A stretch of DNA of 64,000 nucleotides from the NCBI GenBank assembly GCA_005405945.1, contig BJHW01000001.1, positions 5,456,001 to 5,520,000 on the forward strand. Direction: 5' to 3'. Positions 54,995-63,266 of the stretch are shown in pieces. A model generated the notes under the pieces. The model searched no databases and had not been told where the DNA came from. It was given only the letters and a program-made list of their open reading frames with translations. Made by a program: the position numbers and the translations under genes. How positions within the stretch are numbered: position 1 is the first letter of the stretch; each line of letters begins with the position of its first letter. Origin of the DNA: Streptomyces violaceusniger. GTDB taxonomy: Bacteria > Actinomycetota > Actinomycetes > Streptomycetales > Streptomycetaceae.

Positions 54995-55259
54995 CCCTCG
55001 TCACTCCCCTATGCATATGGCCATCGGCGCGGGATCAGAACGCGCCACGACAGCTCATATCAGGGTCGAGAGGGCCTCAACAGGGCGTGTGCTGTCCGGA
55101 TGGCCAATATTCATGATCGGTTCACTGTCGGCGGCAGGGCCGCATCGGCGCAGCCTACCGCGACCGACCGCTCCCCTACCTCATCCCGCCCGGCGGCACC
55201 CATCTCCCACCCCGGACATATCTCACAACCACCCCGCCGCCCACACCGCCCCACACCCC

Positions 55260-56951
55260 TCATCCCGCCCGGCGGCGCTCCTTGGAGCGGGACCGCTTCT
55301 CGATGTACATTCGCTGGTCAGCGGAGTGCAACACCTCTTCGGCCGACATTCCGCAGCCCGCCCAGCCGATGCCGAAGCTGGCACCGACCCGCACCGCCCG
55401 GCCGTCCACCCGGATGGGCGGGGTGATCGCGTTCCGCAGCCGCACCGCCAGGTCGGCCGCGTCGGCCCGGCCGAGGCCGTCGGCGAGGACGACGAACTCG
55501 TCACCGCCGAGGCGGGCGACCGTGTCCCCTTCCCGCACGCCGTTGGTCAGCCGGCGGGCGACCTCGATGAGCACGGCGTCGCCCGCGTGGTGCCCGAACC
55601 GGTCGTTGATGGACTTGAAGCCGTCGAGGTCGCAGAAGAGCACCGCGAGCCCCTTGTGGCCGTCGTCGATGTCGGAGTCCTCGTTGGGCGGGACGGTGTG
55701 CACATGGCCGTCGAACGGGGCGGTCTCGACCGGGGGCGGGGTGCCGAAGCACTCGAACTCGTCGAAGCCGTGCAGATGCCCCGCCGCGTCCACATAGACC
55801 CCGCCGTCGCCCGCGAAGCCGTCGTCCGACGCGCCCCCGTCCTCGTACCCCCCGCCCGGCCGGGGCGGGGTGGCGCACAGCCGGGCGGCGAGCCGGGCGC
55901 GCAGCTCGGCGCTGTTGGGCAGGCCGGTCAGGGAGTCATGGCTGGCGCGGTGGGCGAGCTGCAGCTCATGGCGCTTGCGCTCCTCGATGTCCTCGACATG
56001 GGTGAGCAGGAAGCGCGGGCCGTCGGCGGCGTCGGCCACCACCGAGTTGCGCAGCGAGACCCAGACGTACGAACCGTCGCGGCGGGCCAGCCGCAGCTCG
56101 GCGCGGCCGCCCTCGGCGGAGGTGCGCAGCAGGGTGCCGATGTCCTCGGGGTGGACCAGGTCGGAGAAGGAGAAGCGGCGCATCGCGGAGGCCGGGCGGC
56201 CCAGCAGCCGGCACAGGGCGTCGTTGGTGCGCAGCAGCCGGCCGTGCTGATCGCCGCCCATCTCGGCGATGGCCATGCCGCTGGGCGCGTACTCGAACGC
56301 CTGCCGGAAGGACTCCTCGCTGGCCCGCAGCGCCTGCTGCTCGCGCTCCAGGCGCAGCAGGGCGCGCTGCATATTGCCGCGCAGCCGGGCGTTGCCGATC
56401 GCCACGGCGGCGTGGAAGGCGTACATCTGGAGGGCCTCGCGGCCCCAGGCTCCGGGGCGGCGGCCGTTGCGCGGTTTGTCGACGGACAGGACGCCGATGA
56501 GCTCGCCGCCGGAGGCACCCGCCGCGTAGAGCGGGGCGAACAGGCGGTCCATCGGATGCCATTCGTCGGGGAAGCGGGGCGCGGGTCCTGGGGTGTGCCA
56601 CTGCGGGACGTCGTCGTCGTCGAGGACCCAGCCCTCGCTGTACGGGATGAAGCGCAGATCGCCCCAGCGCTCGCCCATGGACAGCCGGCGCTCCCACGAG
56701 CAGCGGGAGCCGACCCGCCCGGCCATCAGCGCCTCGGCCCCGGCGCTGCCGCCGACGGCGGCGACCACGAGGTCCCCGTCGGGGCGGACGAGGTTGACGG
56801 CCGACAGCTCGAAGCCGAGTCCGGCGGTGACACCGTCGGCGACGGCCTGGAGCGTGTCGGCGAAGCTGCGGGCGGTGTTCAGATCGGCGACCACCTGGTG
56901 CAGCTGCCGCAGCGTCGCAAGGCGGATGTACGGCTCCGACTCGGTCTCCAT
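55260..56951 (-). CDS. cdgB: GAF-PAS-GGDEF diguanylate cyclase
   Basis: This 563-residue protein has the domain order of Streptomyces CdgB: an N-terminal helix METESEPYIRLATLRQLHQV, a GAF domain (residues 30-195), a PAS/PAC pair (215-340, with ESFRQAFEYAPSGMAIAEMG), and a C-terminal GGDEF domain with intact active site RLGGDEFVVLADGL near 478 and FCDLDGFKSINDRFGHHAGD. It makes c-di-GMP, which controls BldD and development. An acidic, disordered insert sits in the GGDEF domain's first part (about 365-430). ATG 56951 has ggggag eight bases upstream. Confidence 0.93.
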   Translation of the reverse strand: METESEPYIRLATLRQLHQVVADLNTARSFADTLQAVADGVTAGLGFELSAVNLVRPDGDLVVAAVGGSAGAEALMAGRVGSRCSWERRLSMGERWGDLRFIPYSEGWVLDDDDVPQWHTPGPAPRFPDEWHPMDRLFAPLYAAGASGGELIGVLSVDKPRNGRRPGAWGREALQMYAFHAAVAIGNARLRGNMQRALLRLEREQQALRASEESFRQAFEYAPSGMAIAEMGGDQHGRLLRTNDALCRLLGRPASAMRRFSFSDLVHPEDIGTLLRTSAEGGRAELRLARRDGSYVWVSLRNSVVADAADGPRFLLTHVEDIEERKRHELQLAHRASHDSLTGLPNSAELRARLAARLCATPPRPGGGYEDGGASDDGFAGDGGVYVDAAGHLHGFDEFECFGTPPPVETAPFDGHVHTVPPNEDSDIDDGHKGLAVLFCDLDGFKSINDRFGHHAGDAVLIEVARRLTNGVREGDTVARLGGDEFVVLADGLGRADAADLAVRLRNAITPPIRVDGRAVRVGASFGIGWAGCGMSAEEVLHSADQRMYIEKRSRSKERRRAG

Positions 56952-57042
56952 CGATCGCACTCCCCCGAGACCTCGACAGCAAACTCCTGGCGTCTTGTCG
57001 TCCGATTGCCACGGCCACTGAATCACAGCGAGCTGCCCACTC

Positions 57043-57057
57043 GGTACACAGGGTCAA
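57043..57057 (-). promoter_or_regulatory. BldD-box-like site upstream of cdgB
   Basis: On the cdgB strand TTGACCCTGTGTACC fits the BldD pattern nTnACnC(A/T)GnGTnAn at eight of nine fixed positions. BldD control of cdgB is established in S. coelicolor. Confidence 0.6.
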
Positions 57058-57071
57058 CAATTACCGCCTGC

Positions 57072-57087
57072 TGTGACTCATGTCACA
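57072..57087. promoter_or_regulatory. Crp-like palindrome upstream of cdgB
   Basis: TGTGA-ctcatg-TCACA is a perfect match to the symmetric CRP-family consensus. It lies 121 bases from the cdgB start and 222 bases from the flavin reductase start, in a gap of 357 bp holding no gene. Confidence 0.6.
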
Positions 57088-57308
57088 GACAGTGTTCACT
57101 TCTTCGACAGGGTGTATGGGAGCGCTCCTAGCTTTTGTGATCGCAAATCCCGGAACGCGGGTGCCTGGCCGTGGGGCGGCCGCCCGGGGAGCCCGGACAC
57201 CGCCCGGACACCCTCCGGTTCGGCGCCGGGCTTACGGCCCGCGACCTACGCCCGGAGTGGTCCCCGGGCCCGATGCGGGGACCGGCCGGGGGCGGTTAGC
57301 GTCGAAGG

Positions 57309-57866
57309 GTGTTCCCGACGACTCCTTCCAGCCCAGCCGAGCCCGCCGTCCCCCATGCTGGTGGGGTGGGCGAGGACGAGTTCCGCATCGCACTGTCGCG
57401 GTTCACCGCGGGCGTGGTGCTGGTGACCGCGCACGACCCGGAGGAGGGGCCGCGCGGCGAGGACGTCGGCATGACGGCCACCGCGTTCATGTCAGTGTCA
57501 CTTGACCCGCCGCTGGTGATGGTGAGCGTTCGCAACGGCTCCCGGATGGACGAGCTCCTGGAGCGACAGCCCCACTGGGCGGTATCGGTCCTGTCGGAAG
57601 GTCAGCGACACATCGCGGGACGATTCGCCATGAAGGGGCGCATCAGCGACAGATTGCTGTTCGAGGACATGTCCGTGGTGCGGGGCGAGCATACGGACGC
57701 CCCGCTCGCGGTGGGCGCGCTGGCGACACTGGAGTGCCGCACCGAGCAGCGGGTGACCGCCGGGGACCACACACTGGTGGTGGCCCGGGTGCTCGCCGCG
57801 GCGGCACCGGCCGCGGAGGGCGGGCCGCTGACGTACTTCAGGGGGCGCTACCGGACGCTGGGGTGA
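57309..57866 (+). CDS. flavin reductase-like FMN-binding protein
   Basis: This 185-residue protein has the flavin reductase split-barrel: residues 22-60 FRIALSRFTAGVVLVTAHDP, then GMTATAFMSVSLDPPLVMVS near 54 (the FMN-binding stretch), VSVLSEGQRHIAGRFAMKGR near 92 and the C-terminal PLTYFRGRYRTLG. It probably reduces free flavin for an unidentified monooxygenase. The GTG start lacks a strong ribosome-binding site; GTG 57363 is an alternative. It diverges from cdgB. Confidence 0.87.
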   Translation: MFPTTPSSPAEPAVPHAGGVGEDEFRIALSRFTAGVVLVTAHDPEEGPRGEDVGMTATAFMSVSLDPPLVMVSVRNGSRMDELLERQPHWAVSVLSEGQRHIAGRFAMKGRISDRLLFEDMSVVRGEHTDAPLAVGALATLECRTEQRVTAGDHTLVVARVLAAAAPAAEGGPLTYFRGRYRTLG

Positions 57867-57916
57867 AGGGTGCCGAGGAGGTGGCGGCCGGGGAACGGTG
57901 ACCGGCGAGCCCGGGG

Positions 57917-58016
57917 AACGGTGACCCGGGGCAGCCTGGGAAACGGTGACCCGGGGCAGCCTGGGAAACGGTGACCCGGGGCAGCCTGGGGAACGGTGAC
58001 CCGGGGCAGCCTGGGG
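57917..58016. repeat. four 25-bp direct repeats
   Basis: aacggtgacccggggcagcc plus tgggg/tggga occurs four times at exact 25-bp spacing (57917, 57942, 57967, 57992), filling the gap between the convergent flavin reductase and arfB genes right up to the arfB stop. Confidence 0.9.
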
Positions 58017-58445
58017 CTACGTCCAGCCCCGCCCTGTACGCCCCCGCTTGACGTCGCTCCGCTGCTTCTTCTCGCGCAGCCGCCGCTCGTTGATGCCCCG
58101 GGGGATCCGGGTGGGGCGGCGCGGCTTGGGCGGTGGCGCGGTCGCCTCCGCGAGCAGGGACGCGAGCCTTACAGCGGCCGTCTCGCGGTTGCGCCACTGC
58201 GAACGGTGCTCGGAGGCCCGTACGGTCACCACCCCGTCCACCAGCCGGCCCGCCAGCCGCTCCAGGGCGCGCTCCTTCCATACGGGCGGCAGCGCCTCGG
58301 TGCGGGCGAGGTCGAAGCGCAGCTCGACCTGGCTGTCACTGGTGTTGACGTGCTGTCCGCCAGGCCCGGAGGACCGCGAGAAACGCCACATCAACTCGGC
58401 CTCCGGCAGGAGGACCGAACCTCGGATGACATAGGGCGCGGACAT
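58017..58445 (-). CDS. arfB: peptidyl-tRNA hydrolase ArfB (ribosome rescue)
   Basis: This 142-residue protein has the class I release-factor-like domain with the catalytic GGQ in SRSSGPGGQHVNTSDSQVEL near residue 27. A basic C-terminal tail (RRPTRIPRGINERRLREKKQ, then RSDVKRGR) enters the mRNA channel of stalled ribosomes. It releases nascent chains from ribosomes lacking a stop codon. The ATG at 58445 (MSAPYVIRGSVLLPEAELMW) begins the conserved region. Confidence 0.93.
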   Translation of the reverse strand: MSAPYVIRGSVLLPEAELMWRFSRSSGPGGQHVNTSDSQVELRFDLARTEALPPVWKERALERLAGRLVDGVVTVRASEHRSQWRNRETAAVRLASLLAEATAPPPKPRRPTRIPRGINERRLREKKQRSDVKRGRTGRGWT

Positions 58446-58628
58446 GTCCCCCATGGTCGCCCGCCGACCCCGGTGGCGTCATCTTGTTATCTCGTCGCAC
58501 CCCGACATCAGGGTTTGGCAAAGAAAGTAAAGAGAGCTGGAACCTGTCGGGCCATTCATGGCGTTGTGGAGGGTGACGACGGCTTCGCCCGTCGCCTCGG
58601 ACCACAGAGACCACGAAAGGGACTCCCC

Positions 58629-59204
58629 ATGGCTGTAAGCCTGTCCAAGGGCGGCAACGTCTCGCTCACCAAGGAGGCACCGGGCCTGACCGCCGTCACG
58701 GTCGGCCTCGGCTGGGACGTCCGCACCACCACGGGCACCGACTTCGACCTCGACGCGAGCGCCATCGCCGTGAACACGCAGGGCAAGGTCTACTCCGACC
58801 AGCACTTCGTGTTCTTCAACAACAAGTCCACGCCGGACCAGACCATCGTCCACACCGGTGACAACGTCACCGGCCAGGGCGAGGGCGACGACGAGCAGAT
58901 CAACGTCAACCTGGCCGGTCTGCCGGCCGACGTGGAGAAGATCGTCTTCCCGGTCTCGATCTACGAAGCCGAGTCCCGCAGCCAGAACTTCGGCCAGGTG
59001 CGGAACGCGTTCATCCGCATCGTCAACCAGGCCGGCGGCACCGAGATCGCCCGCTACGACCTGAGCGAGGACGCGGCCACCGAGACCGCCATGGTCTTCG
59101 GCGAGCTGTACCGCAACGGCGCGGAGTGGAAGTTCCGCGCCGTGGGCCAGGGCTACGCCTCCGGCCTGGTGGGCATCGCCAAGGACTTCGGCGTCAACGT
59201 CTGA
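58629..59204 (+). CDS. TerD-family stress/calcium-binding protein
   Basis: This 191-residue protein begins MAVSLSKGGNVSLTKEAPGL and shows the TerD calcium-binding blocks FDLDASAIAV near residue 40 and NNKSTPDQTIVHTGDN near 65, followed by GEGDDEQINVNLAGLP, EKIVFPVSIYEAESRSQNFG and ARYDLSEDAATETAMVFGEL. TerD proteins are abundant in Streptomyces and linked to tellurite and other stress responses and to development; the mechanism is unclear. It is monocistronic, with a strong terminator. Confidence 0.95.
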   Translation: MAVSLSKGGNVSLTKEAPGLTAVTVGLGWDVRTTTGTDFDLDASAIAVNTQGKVYSDQHFVFFNNKSTPDQTIVHTGDNVTGQGEGDDEQINVNLAGLPADVEKIVFPVSIYEAESRSQNFGQVRNAFIRIVNQAGGTEIARYDLSEDAATETAMVFGELYRNGAEWKFRAVGQGYASGLVGIAKDFGVNV

Positions 59205-59227
59205 GGTTCCACCAGCGCACCACCGCC

Positions 59228-59257
59228 GAGGGCCGCCCCGCACCCGGGGCGGCCCTC
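59228..59257 (+). terminator. terminator of terD-like gene
   Basis: gagggccgcccc and its complement form a perfect 12-bp stem with a six-base loop, 24 bases after the stop. Confidence 0.88.
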
Positions 59258-59312
59258 GCCGTGTCCACGGCCACCCGTCGCGGCGAGCCGTCTCGGGCGG
59301 TTGGGCCCGTTG

Positions 59313-59909
59313 TCACCCTTCCGGATGACGATCAGCGCTTGCGCGGAAGGCGCCCGAGACCGCCTGGGCCAGGGCCTGCTTGCGGCGGGTGTGGGCCTCG
59401 GGCGGGTCGTCGGGGGCGGCGGTGGCGGAGAGGCCGGCGGCGGACCAGGTCAGGGCCATGGCGAGGACCAGCGCGAGGACGTCCTGGGGGTCGATCGAGG
59501 CGGTGACACGGGCGGCGCGCTGGGCCTCGGCGATCGCCTGGAGTTTGACGGTGACGGCGGATGACTCGGTCACCAGGTTGTCGGTGACCACGCCTTCGAG
59601 CTTCGCCCAGGTGGCCAGGCGGACCAGCTCCGGCCGTTCGATGGTGGCCTCGTACAGCCGCACGGCGTACCGGGGGAGGTCGTCGGCCGTGAACGGCACG
59701 GCGTCGACGACGGCGTCGGCGTGGCGGCGGAAGACGGCGCCGAAGAGGCCGAGCTTGTCCCCGAAGTAGGCGTACAGCTGCGCCTTGTTGACGCCCGCGG
59801 CGGCCGCGATGCGGTCGACGCGGGCGCCCGCGATGCCATGGGCGGCGAAGTCGGCGGTGGCCGCGTCGAGCAGGCGGCGGCGGGTGGCATCGCTCTTCCG
59901 GGGAGACAT
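59313..59909 (-). CDS. TetR-family repressor
   Basis: This 198-residue protein has the TetR helix-turn-helix ARVDRIAAAAGVNKAQLYAY, then FGDKLGLF near residue 30-55, and an all-helical ligand domain. It diverges from the alcohol dehydrogenase gene, and two similar palindromes in the shared 97-bp gap are probable operators. It therefore probably represses both itself and the dehydrogenase until an unknown ligand binds. Confidence 0.92.
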   Translation of the reverse strand: MSPRKSDATRRRLLDAATADFAAHGIAGARVDRIAAAAGVNKAQLYAYFGDKLGLFGAVFRRHADAVVDAVPFTADDLPRYAVRLYEATIERPELVRLATWAKLEGVVTDNLVTESSAVTVKLQAIAEAQRAARVTASIDPQDVLALVLAMALTWSAAGLSATAAPDDPPEAHTRRKQALAQAVSGAFRASADRHPEG

Positions 59910-59918
59910 GGGGCCAGA

Positions 59919-59989
59919 TTACCAACTGGTTAGTTGCCGACGTTGGGCGCGGGGCGTAGCGTACGTAAATCCAACCAACTAGTTAGTTA
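59919..59989. promoter_or_regulatory. two TetR-type operators
   Basis: taccaactggttagtt (about 59919-59934) and aaccaactagttagtt (about 59972-59989) are near-palindromic and share the ACCAACT-n-GTTAGTT pattern. They cover the two divergent promoters of this small gap. Confidence 0.75.
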
Positions 59990-60006
59990 AAAGTGAGGTG
60001 GGACGC

Positions 60007-61017
60007 ATGACCGTGCGCGCGTACGCGGTGGAGCGGGCCGGTGGCCCGGTACAGCCGCTGGAGTACGAGCCGGAGCCCCTGGGGCCGCTGGAGGTCGACG
60101 TCGCCGTGACGCACTGCGGCGTCTGCCAGACCGACGTCGGCCTGGTGGACGACGTGTACGGCCTCTCCCGGTACCCGGTGGTCGCGGGGCATGAGGCGGT
60201 CGGCGTGGTCGAGGCCGTGGGCGGCGCCGTCGACGGCGCGCGGCTGGCCGTCGGGCAGCGCGTGGGCGTCGGCGCGGTGGCCGGGGCGTGCTTCGCCTGC
60301 GAGTGGTGCCTCACCGGCCGGCAGTATCTGTGCCCGCGGAAGGACGACACGGCGCTGCGCGGCGACCGCGGCGCGTTCGCCACCCGGGTGCGGGCGAGCG
60401 ACTGGCGGTACGTCCAGCCCCTGCCCGACGCCCTCGCCTCCGAGCACGCGGCGCCGCTCCTGTGCGCCGGGATCACGGTCTTCTCGGCGATCAGCCGGAA
60501 CGGGGTCCGGCCCACGGACCGGGTCGCCGTGGTGGGCGTGGGCGGTCTGGGCCACCTCGCGATCCAGTTCCTCGCCAAGTGGGGCTGCCATGTGACCGCC
60601 ATCTCCTCGACGGCGGCGAAGGCGGACGACTCCCGGCGGTTCGGCGCCCATGAGTTCATCGTCGCGGAGGAGGGGCTGCGGCGGGCCTCGGGCTCGTTCG
60701 ACTTCGTCCTCTCGACCGTCTCGGCCGATCTGCCGTGGGACGACTACCTCGCGGCGCTGCGCCCGCAGGGGACGCTGTGCGTGGTCGGCGTTCCCCACGG
60801 GTCGTTCGGCGTCCACCCGTTGAGCCTGCTGCCGGGCGAGAAGCGGCTCGTCGGCGGCGTGGTGGGATCGGCGGAGGAGAACCGGCGGATGCTGGACTTC
60901 GCGGCGCGGCACGGCATCCGCCCGGCCGTCGAGACGTTCCCGGTCGCGCGCATCGGCGAGGCGCTCGACCACGTCCGCCACGGACGCGCGCGCTACCGGG
61001 CCGTGTTGGAGTTCTGA
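60007..61017 (+). CDS. zinc-dependent NAD(P) alcohol dehydrogenase (CAD type)
   Basis: This 336-residue medium-chain dehydrogenase has catalytic-zinc ligands in THCGVCQTDVGLV near residue 35 and in GHEAVGVVEAVGG near 65. Structural-zinc-like cysteines follow in ACFACEWCLTGRQYLCPRKD near 95, and the cofactor loop is VAVVGVGGLGHLAIQFLAKW near 180. It resembles cinnamyl-alcohol or YjgB-type aldehyde reductases and probably reduces aldehydes with NADPH. ATG 60007 follows gaggtggg. It is controlled by the divergent TetR regulator. Confidence 0.9.
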   Translation: MTVRAYAVERAGGPVQPLEYEPEPLGPLEVDVAVTHCGVCQTDVGLVDDVYGLSRYPVVAGHEAVGVVEAVGGAVDGARLAVGQRVGVGAVAGACFACEWCLTGRQYLCPRKDDTALRGDRGAFATRVRASDWRYVQPLPDALASEHAAPLLCAGITVFSAISRNGVRPTDRVAVVGVGGLGHLAIQFLAKWGCHVTAISSTAAKADDSRRFGAHEFIVAEEGLRRASGSFDFVLSTVSADLPWDDYLAALRPQGTLCVVGVPHGSFGVHPLSLLPGEKRLVGGVVGSAEENRRMLDFAARHGIRPAVETFPVARIGEALDHVRHGRARYRAVLEF

Positions 61018-61531
61018 GGCCGCGCCCCGGGAAGCCCCGTCGCGCCCCTGGGAAGCCCCGCCGTGCCCTCGGGAAAGGCCGGTTGGGCACGGCCCCGCCC
61101 CACAGATCGTCTTCTCGTCGCGTACACGGCAACACCGCCCTCCGGGCCCGCCGTTCGCCCCGCCGCGCCCGTCACCTGGGCGATCGGCCGGGGCCCGCCC
61201 CCGCCCCGGCCGCGGGCGCCGATGCGGCGGGGGCATGACGTAGCGGGATAAGTCAGCATCAACCGGCCGTTGTTGCCTCATGCCTCGCTGACCGAATTCG
61301 CCCCCACTTGAACAACGTCGAGTCAAATTCTTGTTACGCGCCTATCCCAATCGATCGTTCAATGACAATCTCTGGTCGGCCCGCCGCACGTCTTCTGACT
61401 CCGCGGTAAGGCCCTCATGCACCGCTCTGTGCACCACTCGCACCACTCCTGCTCGACCGGACGGCCCACCCATGGCCGTCCGTACCCCTACGCAGGGCCG
61501 CGACCCGGCGGCCCCAAGGCAAGGAGACCGA
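61018..61531. other. 514-bp region before the metalloprotease
   Basis: The first part (61025-61080) repeats ccccgggaagccccg-type words. From 61260 the sequence becomes AT-richer and probably holds the protease promoter. An open frame from ATG 61417 runs into the protease but encodes a non-signal-like leader and is thought to be leader RNA. No other gene is seen. Confidence 0.5.
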
Positions 61532-63150
61532 GTGAGACCCAACGCTTCCTCCCCCGTAAGAAGACCGTCCGCGTGGCGGCGCTCGTCGCCTCCGCCGCCA
61601 TGGTCGTCATCGGCGTGCAGACCGGCCAGGCCAGCGCCCAGCCGGAGCACTCCCGCGAGGCGGGCGCCACGGCGCTCCCGCTGACCGTGGGCGAGCGCGC
61701 CACCGCGATCAAGGCGGCCCAGGCCGACGCCTCCGCGCAGGCCGAGTCCCTCGGGCTCGGGGCCAAGGAGAAGCTCCTCGTCCGCGACGTCATCAAGGAC
61801 GCGGACGGAACCGTTCACACCCGCTACGAGCGCACCTACGCGGGGCTGCCCGTCCTCGGCGGCGACCTGGTCGTCCACGAGAAGACCAGCGGCGCGCGCT
61901 CCGTCAACAAGGCCACCGACGCGCGGATAGCGGTCAAGAGCACCGACGCCGCCGTGGCCGCCTCGGCCGCCTCCGGCACCGCGCTGAAGGCCGCGCCGAA
62001 GGCGACCACCGGCGAGAAGGCCAAGTCGCCGCGGAAGGTGGTCTGGGCGGCCACCGGCAAGCCCGTCCTGGCCTGGGAGACCGTCGTCACCGGCACACAG
62101 GCCGACGGCACCCCGAGCGAGCTGCACGTCGTGACCGACGCCACCACGGGCAAGAAGCTGTCCCAGTGGGAGGGCGTCGAGACGGGCACCGGCACCAGCA
62201 AGTACAGCGGCACGGTGCCCCTGGGCACCACCAAGAGCGGCTCCACGTACAGCCTCACCGACTCCACACGGGGCAACCACAAGACGTACGACCTGAACCA
62301 GGGCAGCTCGGGAACCGGCACCCTGTTCACCGACGCGGACGACGTATGGGGCGGCGGGCGCCAGACCGCCGGCGTCGACGCGCACTACGGCGCGGCCGAG
62401 ACCTGGGACTTCTACAAGGAGTTCCTGGGCCGCAACGGCATCAAGAACAACGGCGTGGGCTCGTACTCCCGCGTCCACTACGGCAACAACTACGTCAACG
62501 CCTTCTGGCAGGACTCCTGCTTCTGCATGACGTACGGCGACGGCTCGGGCAACGCCAACGCGCTGACCGCGATGGACGTGGCCGGCCACGAGATGAGCCA
62601 CGGCGTGACCGCGGCCACCGCGAACCTCAACTACAGCGGTGAGCCCGGCGGTCTCAACGAGGCCACCTCCGACATCATGGCCACCGCGGTGGAGTTCTAC
62701 TCGGGCAACTCCGCGGACGCCGGTGACTACCTCATCGGCGAGAAGATCAACATCAATGGCGACGGCACCCCGCTGCGCTACCAGGACAAGCCGAGCAAGG
62801 ACGGGGCGTCCAAGGACTACTGGTCCTCGACGCTCGGCAACCTCGACGTCCACTACTCCTCCGGCCCCGCCAACCACTTCTTCTACCTGCTGTCCGAGGG
62901 CAGCGGCGCGAAGGTGATCAACGGCGTGAGCTACAACAGCCCGACCTACGACGGCTCGACCGTCACCGGGATCGGCCGGGACAAGGCCATCAAGATCTGG
63001 TACCGGGCCCTGACCACGTACTGGACCTCGACGACCAAGTACGCGGGCGCCCGCACCGGCACCCTCAGCGCCGCCTCCGACCTCTACGGGGCCAACTCCA
63101 CCGAGTACAAGGCGGTCGCCGCCGCCTGGACCGCGATCAACGTGAAGTAA
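61532..63150 (+). CDS. secreted M4 (thermolysin-like) neutral metalloprotease
   Basis: This is a 539-residue preproprotein if one C is added to CCCCC at 61551-61555. The GTG at 61532 has a textbook aaggagaccga site and then encodes a basic start joined to the signal RKKTVRVAALVASAAMVVIG. Without the repair only the non-native ATG 61417 leads into the frame. A FTP/PepSY-type propeptide (residues 40-200) is followed by the zinc protease with AMDVAGHEMSHGVTAATANL (HEMSH) and the third ligand in GGLNEATSDIMATAVEFYSG. The catalytic His lies in LDVHYSSGPANHFFYLL. It is secreted and degrades extracellular protein. Confidence 0.93.
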
Positions 63151-63179
63151 TCCCCGGGGAAGTCCGAAAGAAGCCTGAG

Positions 63180-63208
63180 CGGGCCGCACCGGGGACCGGT
63201 GCGGCCCG
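63180..63208 (+). terminator. terminator of the M4 protease gene
   Basis: cgggccgcacc and its complement form an 11-bp stem with a seven-base loop, 30 bases after the stop. Confidence 0.88.
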
Positions 63209-63266
63209 TTCCGGACGGGCCTCGTCATCCCTGTCGTAGCCGCTGGTCGCCACTTACGCTGCTGTC

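Noticed and set aside
61417..61531. ATG at 61417 as the true start of the M4 protease
   Set aside because: It encodes a His/Pro/Arg-rich stretch with no signal character, whereas GTG 61532 has a strong ribosome-binding site and leads to a normal signal peptide after one added C.
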